Source: Novosphingobium sp. AP12
Lineage (GTDB): Bacteria > Pseudomonadota > Alphaproteobacteria > Sphingomonadales > Sphingomonadaceae
Length of the DNA: 64,000 bases
Reading direction: 5' to 3'
Assembly (NCBI RefSeq): GCF_000281975.1
Contig: NZ_AKKE01000126.1
Coordinates: 1-64,000 of the forward strand
Positions 19,635 to 28,829 of the stretch are shown here, in pieces. The notes under the pieces were generated by a model. The model was not told where the DNA came from and searched no databases. It saw only the letters and a list, made by a program, of their open reading frames with translations. Every line of letters begins with the position of its first letter. Within the stretch, counting starts at the first letter, position 1. A program made the translations under genes and the position numbers.

Positions 19635-21311
19635 ATGGCGATGCAGTCCGATCGGCGCTCTTCGCCCACCCCCCGAACCCCCCGCCAGACCCTGAGCCTG
19701 GCACTGGCTCCCCGGCGACCCCGGGCCCGGGCCATCGTGGCGACGATCGCCGGTGCCGTGGCGGCCTGCGGCTTCCAGCCCTTCGCGCTATGGCCGCTGA
19801 CGTTGATCGGCGTGGCCTGGCTGCTCGAACTCACGATGCGGGCGCGCACCGGCCGACAGGTCTTCGCGCTCGGCTGGTTCTTCGGCCTCGGCCACTTCAC
19901 CCTCGCCAACAACTGGATCGCCACGGCCTTCACCTACCAGGCTGAGATGCCTGCGTGGTTGGGCATGATCGCGGTGGTGCTGCTCGCCCTGTACCTTGCG
20001 CTGTTCCCCGCCGCGGCGATCCTCGCGGCATGGCTAGTGGTGCGGCCCGACCGTGACGGCGCGGCGCCCCGGCGCTTCGGCGCGCTCCTTCTCGCATTCG
20101 CGGGCGCGTGGATCGTCACCGAGTGGACGCGCGGCTGGCTGTTCACGGGCTTCGCCTGGAATCCCATTGGCGTGGCGCTGCTGGGCGGGTTCGACAGCCG
20201 GGGCCTTGCTCTGCTGACGCAGTGGGTCGGGACTTACGGGCTCTCAGGCGTACTCCTCCTGCTGGCCGGACTGCCGGGTGTCTGCGCCAGAGCGGGGATG
20301 GGCACGAAGCGCCGTGCGGTGTGGGCTCTGCCGGTGGTCGTCATCGCCGCCGGACTGACGTGGGTCATGTACGCACCCGGCCCGCCGGCAACGCAGGGCG
20401 CGATTCCCTATACCCTCGTCCAGCCTGACCTGCGCCAAGAGGTCATCGACGATCCGCGTCACTTCGAGCCCAACTTCCGCAAGCTCGCCACGCTCTCGCT
20501 GCCGCTCCAGCCGGGTGACCGCAGGCTGGTGCTGTGGCCCGAGTCGGGGCTCGGCGACTTCCTGCGCGATGGCTATCCGGCCTACACTTACGCCGCCTAT
20601 ACCTACGCCGCCGACCCGCTCATTGCGCGCAAACGCATCGGCCGGGTGATCGGCCCCTACGGCCTCCTTCTGACCGGCGCGGTCGACCTCGTGATCGACC
20701 ACGACGAGGAGGTCGCCGCGCGCAACTCCGTCACCGCGATCGACGGCGGCGGTGCCATCCTCGCGGGTTATTCCAAGGCCCACCTCGTGCCTTTCGGCGA
20801 GTATCTGCCGCTGCGCTGGGTGCTGGAGCCGCTCGGGGCCAGCCGCTTCGTCGCCGGCACGCTCGATTTCTGGCCGGGCCCGGGGCCGCGCACGATCGAC
20901 TTCGGCCCTTATGGCGAGGCGGGCATTCAGATCTGCTACGAGATCGTCTTCAGCGGCCATGTCGTCGACCCCCACAACCGGCCCGACTACATCTTCAATC
21001 CCTCGAACGACGGCTGGTTCGGCGCCTGGGGCCCGCCCCAGCACCTTGCCCAGGCGCGGCTGCGGGCGATCGAGGAGGGGATGCCCGTCCTGCGCTCCAC
21101 GACCACCGGTATCAGCGCGGTGGTCGACGCGGACGGCATCGTGCGGGCGTTCGTGCCCTGGCACAAGGCCGGGCGGCTCGATGGCCGCATCCCGCCGCCG
21201 CACGAGCCGACCCTGTTCGCGCGGCTCGGCAACCTGTTGCCGCTGGCGCTCGCCGCGCTGTTGCTTTTTTCAAGTCTTTGCGTGGTTGCACTGAACCGCC
21301 GGTGGAGCTAA
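19635..21311 (+). CDS. lnt: Apolipoprotein N-acyltransferase
   Basis: Lnt adds the third acyl chain to outer-membrane lipoproteins at the inner membrane. The 558-aa product has several N-terminal membrane helices (about residues 33-240), then a periplasmic nitrilase domain with the Glu-Lys-Cys triad: Glu303 in LWPESG, Lys381 in GYSKAHLVPFGEYLP and Cys434 in QICYEIVF. A final membrane helix ends the protein. An ATG at 19614 is in frame but lies inside a perfect hairpin, so I prefer 19635; neither start has a clear ribosome site. A short tandem repeat, AYTYA twice, lies near residue 319. Confidence 0.92.
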   Translation: MAMQSDRRSSPTPRTPRQTLSLALAPRRPRARAIVATIAGAVAACGFQPFALWPLTLIGVAWLLELTMRARTGRQVFALGWFFGLGHFTLANNWIATAFTYQAEMPAWLGMIAVVLLALYLALFPAAAILAAWLVVRPDRDGAAPRRFGALLLAFAGAWIVTEWTRGWLFTGFAWNPIGVALLGGFDSRGLALLTQWVGTYGLSGVLLLLAGLPGVCARAGMGTKRRAVWALPVVVIAAGLTWVMYAPGPPATQGAIPYTLVQPDLRQEVIDDPRHFEPNFRKLATLSLPLQPGDRRLVLWPESGLGDFLRDGYPAYTYAAYTYAADPLIARKRIGRVIGPYGLLLTGAVDLVIDHDEEVAARNSVTAIDGGGAILAGYSKAHLVPFGEYLPLRWVLEPLGASRFVAGTLDFWPGPGPRTIDFGPYGEAGIQICYEIVFSGHVVDPHNRPDYIFNPSNDGWFGAWGPPQHLAQARLRAIEEGMPVLRSTTTGISAVVDADGIVRAFVPWHKAGRLDGRIPPPHEPTLFARLGNLLPLALAALLLFSSLCVVALNRRWS

Positions 21312-21321
21312 ACGGGGTCAC

Positions 21322-21337
21322 ATAAAGTTTCCTTTAT
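21322..21337. promoter_or_regulatory. Palindrome upstream of metK, candidate SAM-cycle operator
   Basis: ATAAAG and CTTTAT form a perfect 6-bp inverted repeat with a 4-base spacer (TTTC), 15 bases before the metK start. It is strikingly AT-rich for this genome. From memory, sites of this kind (ATAAAG-N4-CTTTAT) are recognised by SahR-type ArsR regulators of the SAM cycle in Proteobacteria; that identification is an inference. A small RNA hairpin controlling metK translation is the alternative. Confidence 0.5.
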
Positions 21338-21352
21338 ATCCCAAGGTCTCTC

Positions 21353-22567
21353 ATGCGCAGCAACTACGTCTTCACCTCCGAGAGCGTCTCGGAAGGTCAT
21401 CCGGACAAGGTTTCCGACCAGATTTCCGACGCCATCGTCGATCTTTTCCTGTCCAAGGACCCCGAGGCGCGCGTCGCCTGCGAAACCCTGACGACGACGC
21501 AGCTCGTGGTCCTTGCGGGTGAAATCCGCTGCAAGGGCGTCTACGAAGACGGCAAATGGGCCGATGGCGCGCTCGATGAGATCGAGAATACCGTCCGCCA
21601 GGTCGTGAAGAAGATCGGCTACTGCCAGGACGGCTTCCACTGGGAGACCTTCGAGTTCATCAACCGCCTGCACGGGCAGTCCGCGCACATCGCGCAGGGC
21701 GTCGATGCCGACGGCAACAAGGACGAAGGCGCCGGCGACCAGGGCATCATGTTCGGTTACGCCTGCGACGAGACGCCCGACCTGATGCCGGCGACGCTCT
21801 ACTACAGCCACAAGATCCTGCACCGCCTGGCCGACGACCGCCACTCGGGCGCGGCCCCGTTCCTCGAGCCCGACGCCAAGAGCCAGGTCACCCTGCGCTT
21901 CGAGGACGGCGTGCCGGTCGCCGCGACCGCGGTCGTCGTCTCGACCCAGCACCAGGCTGGCTACGACGAGGGCGAAAAGGAAGCCGAGCTCAAGGCCTAC
22001 GTCCGCAAGGTCGTGACCGAAGTGCTGCCCGATGGCTTCGTCAACGGCGAGACGGTGTTCCACATCAACCCGACCGGCTCGTTCGAGATCGGCGGCCCTG
22101 ACGGCGACGCCGGCCTCACCGGCCGCAAGATCATCGTCGACACTTACGGCGGCGCGGCTCCGCACGGCGGCGGCGCGTTCTCGGGCAAGGACCCCACGAA
22201 GGTTGACCGCTCGGCCGCCTACGTGACCCGCTACCTCGCCAAGAACGTGGTTGCCGCGGGCCTCGCCACGCGCTGCACGATCCAGGTGTCCTACGCGATC
22301 GGCGTGTCCGAGCCGCTGTCGCTCTATGTCGACACCCACGGCACCGGCACCGCCAAGGATGCCGACCTCGAAGTGGCGATCGCGCGCGTCGCGGCCGACA
22401 CGCTGGGCGGCCTGACCCCGCGCGGCATCCGCGTCGGCCTCGGCCTCAACAAGCCGATCTACGCGAGCACCGCTGCCTACGGCCACTTCGGCCGCCAGCC
22501 CGAGGGCGACCTGTTCCCCTGGGAGCGGACCGACCTCGCCGACGCGCTCAAGGCGGCGCTGGCCTGA
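21353..22567 (+). CDS. metK: S-adenosylmethionine synthetase
   Basis: MetK makes S-adenosylmethionine from methionine and ATP. The 404-aa product has the ATP-binding [13 protein letters not shown] at residues 15-27, the signature [12 protein letters not shown] near residue 125, and the phosphate loop GGGAFSGKD near residue 277. These are all standard for the family. It follows lnt by 41 bases, and an AT-rich palindrome occupies this gap. A GTCCCCGGG hairpin lies 10 bases after its stop. Confidence 0.98.
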   Translation: MRSNYVFTSESVSEGHPDKVSDQISDAIVDLFLSKDPEARVACETLTTTQLVVLAGEIRCKGVYEDGKWADGALDEIENTVRQVVKKIGYCQDGFHWETFEFINRLHGQSAHIAQGVDADGNKDEGAGDQGIMFGYACDETPDLMPATLYYSHKILHRLADDRHSGAAPFLEPDAKSQVTLRFEDGVPVAATAVVVSTQHQAGYDEGEKEAELKAYVRKVVTEVLPDGFVNGETVFHINPTGSFEIGGPDGDAGLTGRKIIVDTYGGAAPHGGGAFSGKDPTKVDRSAAYVTRYLAKNVVAAGLATRCTIQVSYAIGVSEPLSLYVDTHGTGTAKDADLEVAIARVAADTLGGLTPRGIRVGLGLNKPIYASTAAYGHFGRQPEGDLFPWERTDLADALKAALA

Positions 22568-22576
22568 CCTGATACT

Positions 22577-22607
22577 CCGTCGTCCCCGGGTTGCCCGGGG
22601 GCGACGG
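22577..22607. repeat. Palindromic intergenic element, GTCCCCG family (copy 2), likely metK terminator
   Basis: CCGTCGTCCCCGGG and CCCGGGGGCGACGG form a 14-bp stem with one wobble pair and a TTG loop, 9 bases after the metK stop. The sequence shares the CGTCCCCGG core with the other copies in the window. No T-run follows. Confidence 0.6.
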
Positions 22608-22735
22608 ACGGTCATCGACCGAACCCGGATGCCTGTCGACCGGCGGCATCACTCCCCTTGCCATGATCGAAACAGGCGATAGCTTCGCCCGATCATCTCC
22701 GCGCTTTCCTGACGCGGACTGCAGGGGACTTATCC

Positions 22736-24610
22736 ATGATCGAAACCGACCGCCGCGGCGCTCTCGGCCTTGCCGCCGTGCTTCCCCTCGCCTCGGCGAT
22801 CCCGTCGTTGCTGGCGAATGCAGCACAGGCAGCCGAAACGGGGAGCGCCGCCGCCTGGGACCTGACAGAGCTATTCCCTGACCTCGCCGCCTGGGATGCG
22901 GCGCGCAAGGACGTGGTCGCCGCGCTGCCGCGCCTTGCCGGCTACAAGGGCACGCTGGGGCAGGGCGCGGGTGCGATGGTCAAGGCGCTGGAAGATATCT
23001 CGGCAGTGACGCTCAAGTTCATGCGCGTCTACGTCCACGCCTCGCTGCGCGCGGACGAGGACGTGCGGGTCTCCGCCAACCAGGAGCGTAATGCGCAGGT
23101 AGAGGACCTTTACGCCCAGTTCGGCGAGGCGACCGCCTGGACGAGCCCGGAAGTGCTGGCACTCGGCAAGGACAAGGTCGAGGGCTACATCGCCTCGAAC
23201 GACACGCTGAAGCGCCGCTTCGCCTATTCGCTGCGCAAGACGCTGCGGCAGGCGGCGCATACGCTGGACACCAAGGGCGAGCAGATCCTGGCCGCCGTGT
23301 CCTCGCCGCTGTCGGGCCCGCAGACGATCCGCGAGCAGCTGTTCAGCTCCGACATTCCCTGGCCCACGGTCACGCTGTCCGACGGGCGCAGCCAGCGCCT
23401 CGACGCGCAGGGCTATACGCTGACCCGCGACGCGCCGAACCGGGATGACCGCAAGAAGGTCATGGACGCCTTCTTCGGGCAGATGGGCAAGTTCCAGAAC
23501 TCGCTCGGCACGGCGATGGCGGCCAAGCTCAAGGGCGACGTCTTCGAGGCGCGGGCGCGCAGCTATCCCAGTTCGCTGGCGGCGGCGCTCTCTCCCGACA
23601 ACGTGCCCGAGGGCGTCTACCGCACGCTGATCGCGGAGACCAACGCGGGCCTGCCGCAGCTGCACCGCTCGTTCCAGCTGCGGCGCAAGATGCTTAAGCT
23701 GCCGGACATCCACTACTACGACATCTACCCGCCGCTGGTGAGCCTGGAGCGCAAGTTCACGCTGACCGACATGCGCAACATCACCCTGAAAGCGGTCGAG
23801 CCGCTCGGGCCAGACTACGTCAAGCGGCTGGGCACGGCGACGGCGGCGAAGTGGATGGACCCGCTGCCGCGTCCCGGAAAGCGCGCGGGCGCCTACATGA
23901 ACGGCGCCGCCTACGGGGTGCATCCGTACCTGCTGCTCAACCTCGGCGAGAACTACGAGGGGCTGTCGACTTACGCGCACGAGTGGGGTCATGCCATGCA
24001 CACGCTGCTGGCCGATACCGCGCAGCCGTTCGAACTGTCGGACTACCCGATCTTCACCGCCGAGATCGCCTCGACCTGCAATGAGGTGCTGCTGACCGAG
24101 TACATGCTCGCGCAGGCGAAGACCAACGAGGAGAAGATCTACTACCTCGGCATGCGGCTGGAGGGTATGCGCGGCACCTTCTTCCGGCAGGCGATGTTCG
24201 CCGAGTTCGAGCTGAAGATGCACGAGATGGCGGAGGCCGGCGAGGGCCTGTCGGGCGAGAGCCTGACCAGGGTCTACCTCGACCTGCTGAAGCGCTACCA
24301 CGGCCCGGACTTCGTCATCGACGAGCCCTACGCGGTGGAATGGGCCTATATCCCGCACTTCTACAGCCAGTTCTACGTCTACAAGTACGCCACCTCGATC
24401 GCGGCGGGGACGTGGTTCGCGCATTCGATCCTGAACGGCGGCAAGGCCGAGCGCGAACGCTACCTCGACGTGCTGCGCGCGGGCGGCTCGGCCGACCCGG
24501 TGGACATCATCAAGGCGTCCGGCCTCGACATGACCGGGCCCGAGCCATACCGCGGCCTGGTCGCGGACTTCGCTGCGACCATCGACCAGATCGAGAAGCT
24601 GATGGCTTGA
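22736..24610 (+). CDS. M3-family oligoendopeptidase F-like metallopeptidase, probably Tat-exported
   Basis: The 624-aa protein is an M3B oligopeptidase, cleaving short peptides. The zinc motif HEWGHAMH starts at His415, with Glu416 and His419, followed downstream by the third-ligand region FTAEIASTCNE. Unlike cytoplasmic PepF, its first 32 residues form a twin-arginine-like signal: DRRGALGLAAVLPLAS ending in ANAAQA before AETG. It should therefore act in the periplasm. It ends 46 bases from the convergent FAH-family gene. The class is certain; export is inferred. Confidence 0.9.
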   Translation: MIETDRRGALGLAAVLPLASAIPSLLANAAQAAETGSAAAWDLTELFPDLAAWDAARKDVVAALPRLAGYKGTLGQGAGAMVKALEDISAVTLKFMRVYVHASLRADEDVRVSANQERNAQVEDLYAQFGEATAWTSPEVLALGKDKVEGYIASNDTLKRRFAYSLRKTLRQAAHTLDTKGEQILAAVSSPLSGPQTIREQLFSSDIPWPTVTLSDGRSQRLDAQGYTLTRDAPNRDDRKKVMDAFFGQMGKFQNSLGTAMAAKLKGDVFEARARSYPSSLAAALSPDNVPEGVYRTLIAETNAGLPQLHRSFQLRRKMLKLPDIHYYDIYPPLVSLERKFTLTDMRNITLKAVEPLGPDYVKRLGTATAAKWMDPLPRPGKRAGAYMNGAAYGVHPYLLLNLGENYEGLSTYAHEWGHAMHTLLADTAQPFELSDYPIFTAEIASTCNEVLLTEYMLAQAKTNEEKIYYLGMRLEGMRGTFFRQAMFAEFELKMHEMAEAGEGLSGESLTRVYLDLLKRYHGPDFVIDEPYAVEWAYIPHFYSQFYVYKYATSIAAGTWFAHSILNGGKAERERYLDVLRAGGSADPVDIIKASGLDMTGPEPYRGLVADFAATIDQIEKLMA

Positions 24611-24656
24611 TGCGCAATCCGCCCCGTCGCCTGGCGGTGGGGAGGATCGGCTGCGA

Positions 24657-25547
24657 TCAAGCGCTCGTTTTTGCGGGCTCCATCCCGTCGAGCGGCGTTT
24701 TGCGTCCCGGCCCGCCGCTGACGGCGACGGTCATCTCGCCGAGGCCCTCCATCCAGGCGTGCATGGTGTCGCCCGCCACCACCGGCCCGACCGAGCGCGG
24801 CGGGGTGCCTGAGAAGATCACGTCGCCGGGGTACAGCGTCATCACCGAGGCGGCGTGTTCCACGAGGTCGGCGATGCCCAGCACGAGGCGGCGGGTGCTG
24901 TCGACCTGCCGGTCCTCGCCATTGACCTTGAGCACGAAGTCGAGCGCGTCCGGGTCGGCGATCTCGTCGCGGGTGGTGAGCCAGGGGCCCATCACGCCGT
25001 AGGTGTCGAAGCTCTTGCCGAAGCTGGGAAATTCGCTGCCCTGCATCGTCATGTCGAGGCCGATGCAGTAGCCCGCGACGTAATCCAGTGCCTCGCTCGC
25101 AGGGATTTCGGTGCCCTGGCGGCCGATGACGATGGCGATCTCCATTTCGTGGAAGGTGGTGCGCTCGGGCCAGCGCAGGGTGACGCCGTCCGCCTCGCCG
25201 GCAGCGGCATTGGTCATCTTGAACAGCAGGCCGAGGCGGCGCGGGTGGCCGCCCATCGCCAGCACTTCCTCGAAATTGCCCGCGCCGCACAGGAACTTGC
25301 CCGGATTGGCGACGGGGTTGCGCAGCAGCACGTCGGCGACGGGGATGCCCGGCGCGTTGCCCGCGAGGTCCTCCATCAGCGGGCGCAGCGTTTCCAGGTT
25401 GGCGATGAACTGGTCGCCCGCCGGGTAGGGCCAGCGCACGTCGGGCAGGGTGTCGGTGACGGCGGTGACGTCATGCACCATGTCGCCGCGCACGACCCCC
25501 ACGCGCACGGGCTCGTCGGGCCGTGTCTGGTAGCGGCAGATCTTCAT
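24657..25547 (-). CDS. Fumarylacetoacetate hydrolase (FAH) family protein
   Basis: The 296-aa protein has the FAH fold. Metal ligands appear as Glu134 and Glu136 in FHEMEIAIVIG and Asp165 in GLDMTMQGSEF, and a later SGTPPRSVGPV loop is typical of the family. Relatives hydrolyse or decarboxylate 2-oxo acids in aromatic and sugar breakdown, such as acylpyruvate hydrolases and HHDD isomerases. I chose ATG 25547, preceded by GAGGA, over an upstream in-frame codon at 25610. It lies downstream of the GabD-like gene on the same strand with a 128-base gap holding a palindrome. Confidence 0.88.
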   Translation of the reverse strand: MKICRYQTRPDEPVRVGVVRGDMVHDVTAVTDTLPDVRWPYPAGDQFIANLETLRPLMEDLAGNAPGIPVADVLLRNPVANPGKFLCGAGNFEEVLAMGGHPRRLGLLFKMTNAAAGEADGVTLRWPERTTFHEMEIAIVIGRQGTEIPASEALDYVAGYCIGLDMTMQGSEFPSFGKSFDTYGVMGPWLTTRDEIADPDALDFVLKVNGEDRQVDSTRRLVLGIADLVEHAASVMTLYPGDVIFSGTPPRSVGPVVAGDTMHAWMEGLGEMTVAVSGGPGRKTPLDGMEPAKTSA

Positions 25548-25644
25548 GGCGGCGTCCTCTCCCGTCGTGTTTGGGAGAGCTAATCGCCCGCATGCCGCGC
25601 GGGCAAGCACCGCATGTCCACGGCGCCTGCCCCGGCGTCCAAGC

Positions 25645-25667
25645 CGTCCCCGGCGTCGCCGGGGACG
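25645..25667. repeat. Palindromic intergenic element, GTCCCCG family (copy 3)
   Basis: CGTCCCCGGCG and CGCCGGGGACG are perfect inverted arms around a central T. The element lies just after the GabD-like gene (which ends at 25676 on the minus strand) and upstream of the FAH gene, so it may end the first transcript. Confidence 0.6.
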
Positions 25668-25675
25668 AATAGGGA

Positions 25676-27127
25676 TCAGGCCGGCTTGATGCCCATGCAG
25701 AGGTACTTCACCTCCATGTAGTCATCGAGGCCGTAGTGCGAACCCTCGCGCCCCAGCCCGGACTGCTTGACGCCGCCGAACGGGGCGACCTCGGTGGAGA
25801 TGAGGCCAGTGTTGATGCCGACCATGCCCGCTTCCAGCCCCTCGGCCACGCGCCACACGCGGCTGAGGTCGCTGGCGTAGAAGTAGCTGGCGAGACCGAA
25901 CTCGGTGTCGTTGGCCATGCGGATCGCCTCGGCCTCGTCGGTGAAGCGGATGACGCCCGCGAGCGGCCCGAAGGTTTCCTCCCGGGCGAGCTTCATGTCG
26001 GGCTTCACGCCGGAGATGACGGTGGGGTTGAAGAAGCTGCCGCCGCGCTCGTTGCGCTGCCCGCCCGCGAGCACGGTGGCCCCGCCGTCGACCGCGTCCT
26101 TGAGGTGCTCCTCGACCTTCTCGACCGCCTTTTCATCGATCAGCGGCCCGACGTCGGTGCCCTTGTCCATGCCGTAGCCCACGGTCATGGCGTTGACGCG
26201 TGCGGCGAGCTTGGTGACGAACTCGTCGTAGACGCCGTCCTGCACGTAGAAGCGATTGGTGCAGACGCAGGTCTGGCCGCCGTTGCGGAACTTGGAGATC
26301 ATCGCGCCTTCGATGGCCGAATCCACGTCGGCGTCGTCGAACACCAGGAACGGCGCGTTGCCGCCGAGTTCCATCGAGCACTTCTTGATGGTCTCGGCAC
26401 ATTCGCGCAGCAGGTCGCGGCCGATCTCGGTCGAGCCGGTGAAGGTCAGCTTGGCGACCTTGGGGCTCGAGGTCAGGGCCGAGCCGATCTGGCCGGCGCT
26501 GCCGGTGACGACGTTCACGACGCCCTTGGGGATGCCCGCCATCTCGCACAGCTGAGCGATGGCCAGCGCCGAGTAAGGCGTGGCCGAGGCGGGCTTGATG
26601 ACGATGGTGCAGCCCGCCGCCAGCGCCGGGCCGAGCTTGCGGGTGATCATCGCGTTGGGGAAGTTCCAGGGCGTGATCGCGGCGACGACGCCGACGCCCT
26701 GCTTGATGACGACGATGCGGCGGTCTGCCGCATGGCCGGGGATGACGTCGCCGTAGGCGCGCTTGCCCTCTTCGGCGAACCACTCGATGAAGCTGGCGCC
26801 GTAGGCGATCTCGCCGCGCCCTTCGGCGAGCGGCTTGCCCTGCTCGCGGGTGAGCAGTTCGCCGAGGTCGTCCTGGTGCTGCAGCATCAGTTCGTAGAGC
26901 TTGCGCATCAGCTTCGAGCGCTCGCCGGCGGTCTTGGCGCGCCAGGCGGGGAGGGCGGCCTCGGCGGCGTCGATCGCGCGGGCGGTTTCGTCTGCGCCCA
27001 TCTTGGGAACCGTGCCGAGCACCGCGCCCGAGCCCGGATCGGTGACTTCGAACGTCGCGCCGGAATCGGCATCCACCCACTCGCCGTCGATGTAGCACTG
27101 CTGCTTCAGGAAGTCGGTGTAGGCCAT
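25676..27127 (-). CDS. gabD: NAD(P)-dependent succinate-semialdehyde dehydrogenase (GabD-like)
   Basis: This 483-aa aldehyde dehydrogenase matches GabD in length and key sites. Catalytic Cys287 and redox-partner Cys289 lie in GGQTCVCTNRF, the general base is Glu253 in SMELGGNAPF, and the oxyanion Asn is in PWNFP. The Cys-x-Cys pair is characteristic of succinate-semialdehyde dehydrogenases. Start ATG 27127 has AGAGGAA before it; the in-frame codon at 27232 is too far upstream. It converts succinate semialdehyde to succinate, or a similar semialdehyde. It is divergent from the P450 operon and could feed it or drain it. Confidence 0.88.
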   Translation of the reverse strand: MAYTDFLKQQCYIDGEWVDADSGATFEVTDPGSGAVLGTVPKMGADETARAIDAAEAALPAWRAKTAGERSKLMRKLYELMLQHQDDLGELLTREQGKPLAEGRGEIAYGASFIEWFAEEGKRAYGDVIPGHAADRRIVVIKQGVGVVAAITPWNFPNAMITRKLGPALAAGCTIVIKPASATPYSALAIAQLCEMAGIPKGVVNVVTGSAGQIGSALTSSPKVAKLTFTGSTEIGRDLLRECAETIKKCSMELGGNAPFLVFDDADVDSAIEGAMISKFRNGGQTCVCTNRFYVQDGVYDEFVTKLAARVNAMTVGYGMDKGTDVGPLIDEKAVEKVEEHLKDAVDGGATVLAGGQRNERGGSFFNPTVISGVKPDMKLAREETFGPLAGVIRFTDEAEAIRMANDTEFGLASYFYASDLSRVWRVAEGLEAGMVGINTGLISTEVAPFGGVKQSGLGREGSHYGLDDYMEVKYLCMGIKPA

Positions 27128-27264
27128 GTGGTGCGGTTCCTCTGATGCCGGTGGCGAGTGGGGCGCATCGGAAGCACGCCCGCGAATGTCCCGGTTTGAA
27201 TAGGCACGACCCCTAGCCCTGACAAGGCGCACCGATCTCCTCGCATAAGCGCGAGGTCGGGCGA

Positions 27265-27293
27265 TTGACGCTTCTCCGCTGCTCGGTTAGTCT
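27265..27293 (+). promoter_or_regulatory. Candidate sigma-70 promoter for the aldehyde dehydrogenase-P450 operon
   Basis: TTGACG (27265-27270) and TAGTCT (27288-27293) are 17 bases apart, about 50 bases upstream of the TTG start at 27343. The divergent GabD-like gene starts 138 bases away on the other strand. Assignment is by eye. Confidence 0.4.
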
Positions 27294-27342
27294 TGGTGTC
27301 GAATAATAATTCACAAATGCGAACTCTTTGGGAGAGATCGGC

Positions 27343-28800
27343 TTGGAATACGCAGGGTACATCGGCGGCGCCTTCGTGAAGGGCGAGGGCGAGCGCTTCG
27401 AGGTGCAGAATCCTTCCGACGAATCGGTGGTGGCCGAAGTGGTGGGCGTCTCCGCCGCGCAGGCCGACGCGGCGATCGGCGCGGCGCGGCAGGCGTTCGA
27501 TTCGGGCGTCTGGTCGGGGCTGACGATGAAGGCGCGCGCCGCCGCGATGACCCGCTTCGGCGAGGCGATGCGCAAGCGCGCCGACTGGCTGAAGGAATGC
27601 GCGATCGACGAGGCCGGGTGTCCGGTCTCCTCCACGGTGATGGGCGCGCAGGTCCACGCGCCGCTGCGCATGACCGACGAGATCATCGACCTGTTCCTGC
27701 GCCTGCCCGAGCAGGAGGAGAATCCCCTGCCGATCCACGAACGGGTCAATCCCTACTTCGTGGTGCAGAGCCTCAAGCGCTGGTCGCCGCTGGGCGTGGT
27801 CTCGGCGATCTCGGCCTACAACGTGCCGTTCTACACCGCGTTCTGGAAGGTGGTGCCCGCGCTGATGGCGGGTGACACGGTGATCCTGCGGCCCAACCCG
27901 CTGACCCCGATCTCGTCGATGATCTTCGCGGCGGCGGCGGAGGAAGCGGGCCTGCCGCCGGGCGTCATGAACGTCATCGTCGAGCCTGGGCTTGCCGGCG
28001 GCCACGCCATGACCACCGACCCGCGCGTCGACATGGTCTCGTTCACGGGCTCGTGCACCGTCGGCGCCAAGGTGGCCGAGCAGGCGGCGCCCACGCTCAA
28101 GCGGCTGGTGCTGGAACTGGGCGGCAAGTCCGCGCAGATCTACCTGCCCGACGCGGTGGGCCGCGCGGCGTCGGCGGCGTATTCGGTCTGCACTTCGCAC
28201 GCGGGGCAGGGCTGCGTGCTGGGCACCCGGGTGTTCGTGCCCGAGGAGAATAAGGCCGAAGTGCTCGACGGCATGGCCAAGGCGCTGTCGGCGGTGAAGA
28301 TCGGCCCGGCCAGCGATCCCGCCACCCAGCTCGGCCCGGTCATCAGCGCCGCCCAGCGCGACCGCTGCGAGCATTTCACCAACGCCGCCGTCGCTGCGGG
28401 CGGGCGCGTGGTGTGCGGCGGCAAGCGGCCCGAGGGGCTGGACAAGGGCTTCTACTGGGAGCCCACCGTGCTCGACCTTCCCGACAACTCCAACCCCGCC
28501 GCGCAGGAGGAGATCTTCGGGCCGGTGGTGGGCGTGATCGGCTACCGCGACCTCGATCATGCGGTGGAGATGGCCAACGACAGCCGCTTCGGCCTGTCGG
28601 GCTGGGTCCACGGCGCGAACAAGGTCAAGGCGCTGGAAGTCGGCCTGAAGATCCGCAGCGGCGCGGTCAACATCAACGGCGCGGTGATGTCGAGCTACGC
28701 GAGCGGCGGCGGCATCAAGATGAGCGGTCAGGGCCGCGAGCGCGGGATCGACGGCCTGCGCGAGTTCCAGATGATCACCACGCTGAACATCGGCGGGTAG
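27343..28800 (+). CDS. NAD(P)-dependent aldehyde dehydrogenase
   Basis: The 485-aa enzyme has the catalytic Cys291 in GQGCVLGTRVF, base Glu258 in LELGGKSAQIY and oxyanion Asn160 in AYNVPFYT. The usual cofactor-binding KP is replaced by RP (ILRPNPLTP). I chose the TTG at 27343 because GGGAGAGA lies 7 bases before it; an upstream TTG at 27328 would place the ribosome site inside the gene. It is the first gene of a five-gene run with an SDR, a P450, an MDR and a DUF2889 protein. It probably oxidises an aldehyde made in that pathway. Confidence 0.9.
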   Translation: MEYAGYIGGAFVKGEGERFEVQNPSDESVVAEVVGVSAAQADAAIGAARQAFDSGVWSGLTMKARAAAMTRFGEAMRKRADWLKECAIDEAGCPVSSTVMGAQVHAPLRMTDEIIDLFLRLPEQEENPLPIHERVNPYFVVQSLKRWSPLGVVSAISAYNVPFYTAFWKVVPALMAGDTVILRPNPLTPISSMIFAAAAEEAGLPPGVMNVIVEPGLAGGHAMTTDPRVDMVSFTGSCTVGAKVAEQAAPTLKRLVLELGGKSAQIYLPDAVGRAASAAYSVCTSHAGQGCVLGTRVFVPEENKAEVLDGMAKALSAVKIGPASDPATQLGPVISAAQRDRCEHFTNAAVAAGGRVVCGGKRPEGLDKGFYWEPTVLDLPDNSNPAAQEEIFGPVVGVIGYRDLDHAVEMANDSRFGLSGWVHGANKVKALEVGLKIRSGAVNINGAVMSSYASGGGIKMSGQGRERGIDGLREFQMITTLNIGG

Positions 28801-28829
28801 ACAAAAACAACAGAGACGGGAGAGGGACG

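Noticed and set aside
21311-21352. A SAM/SAH-type riboswitch before metK
   Set aside because: The 41-base gap contains GGGTCAC like known SAM/SAH leaders, but no pairing GTGACC strand or pseudoknot follows. A protein operator or simple hairpin fits better.
22662-22748. Repeated CCATGATCGAAAC at 22662 and 22735, suggesting a second start for the M3 peptidase
   Set aside because: The first copy is in another frame and would encode an Arg/Pro-rich peptide. It may be a chance direct repeat.
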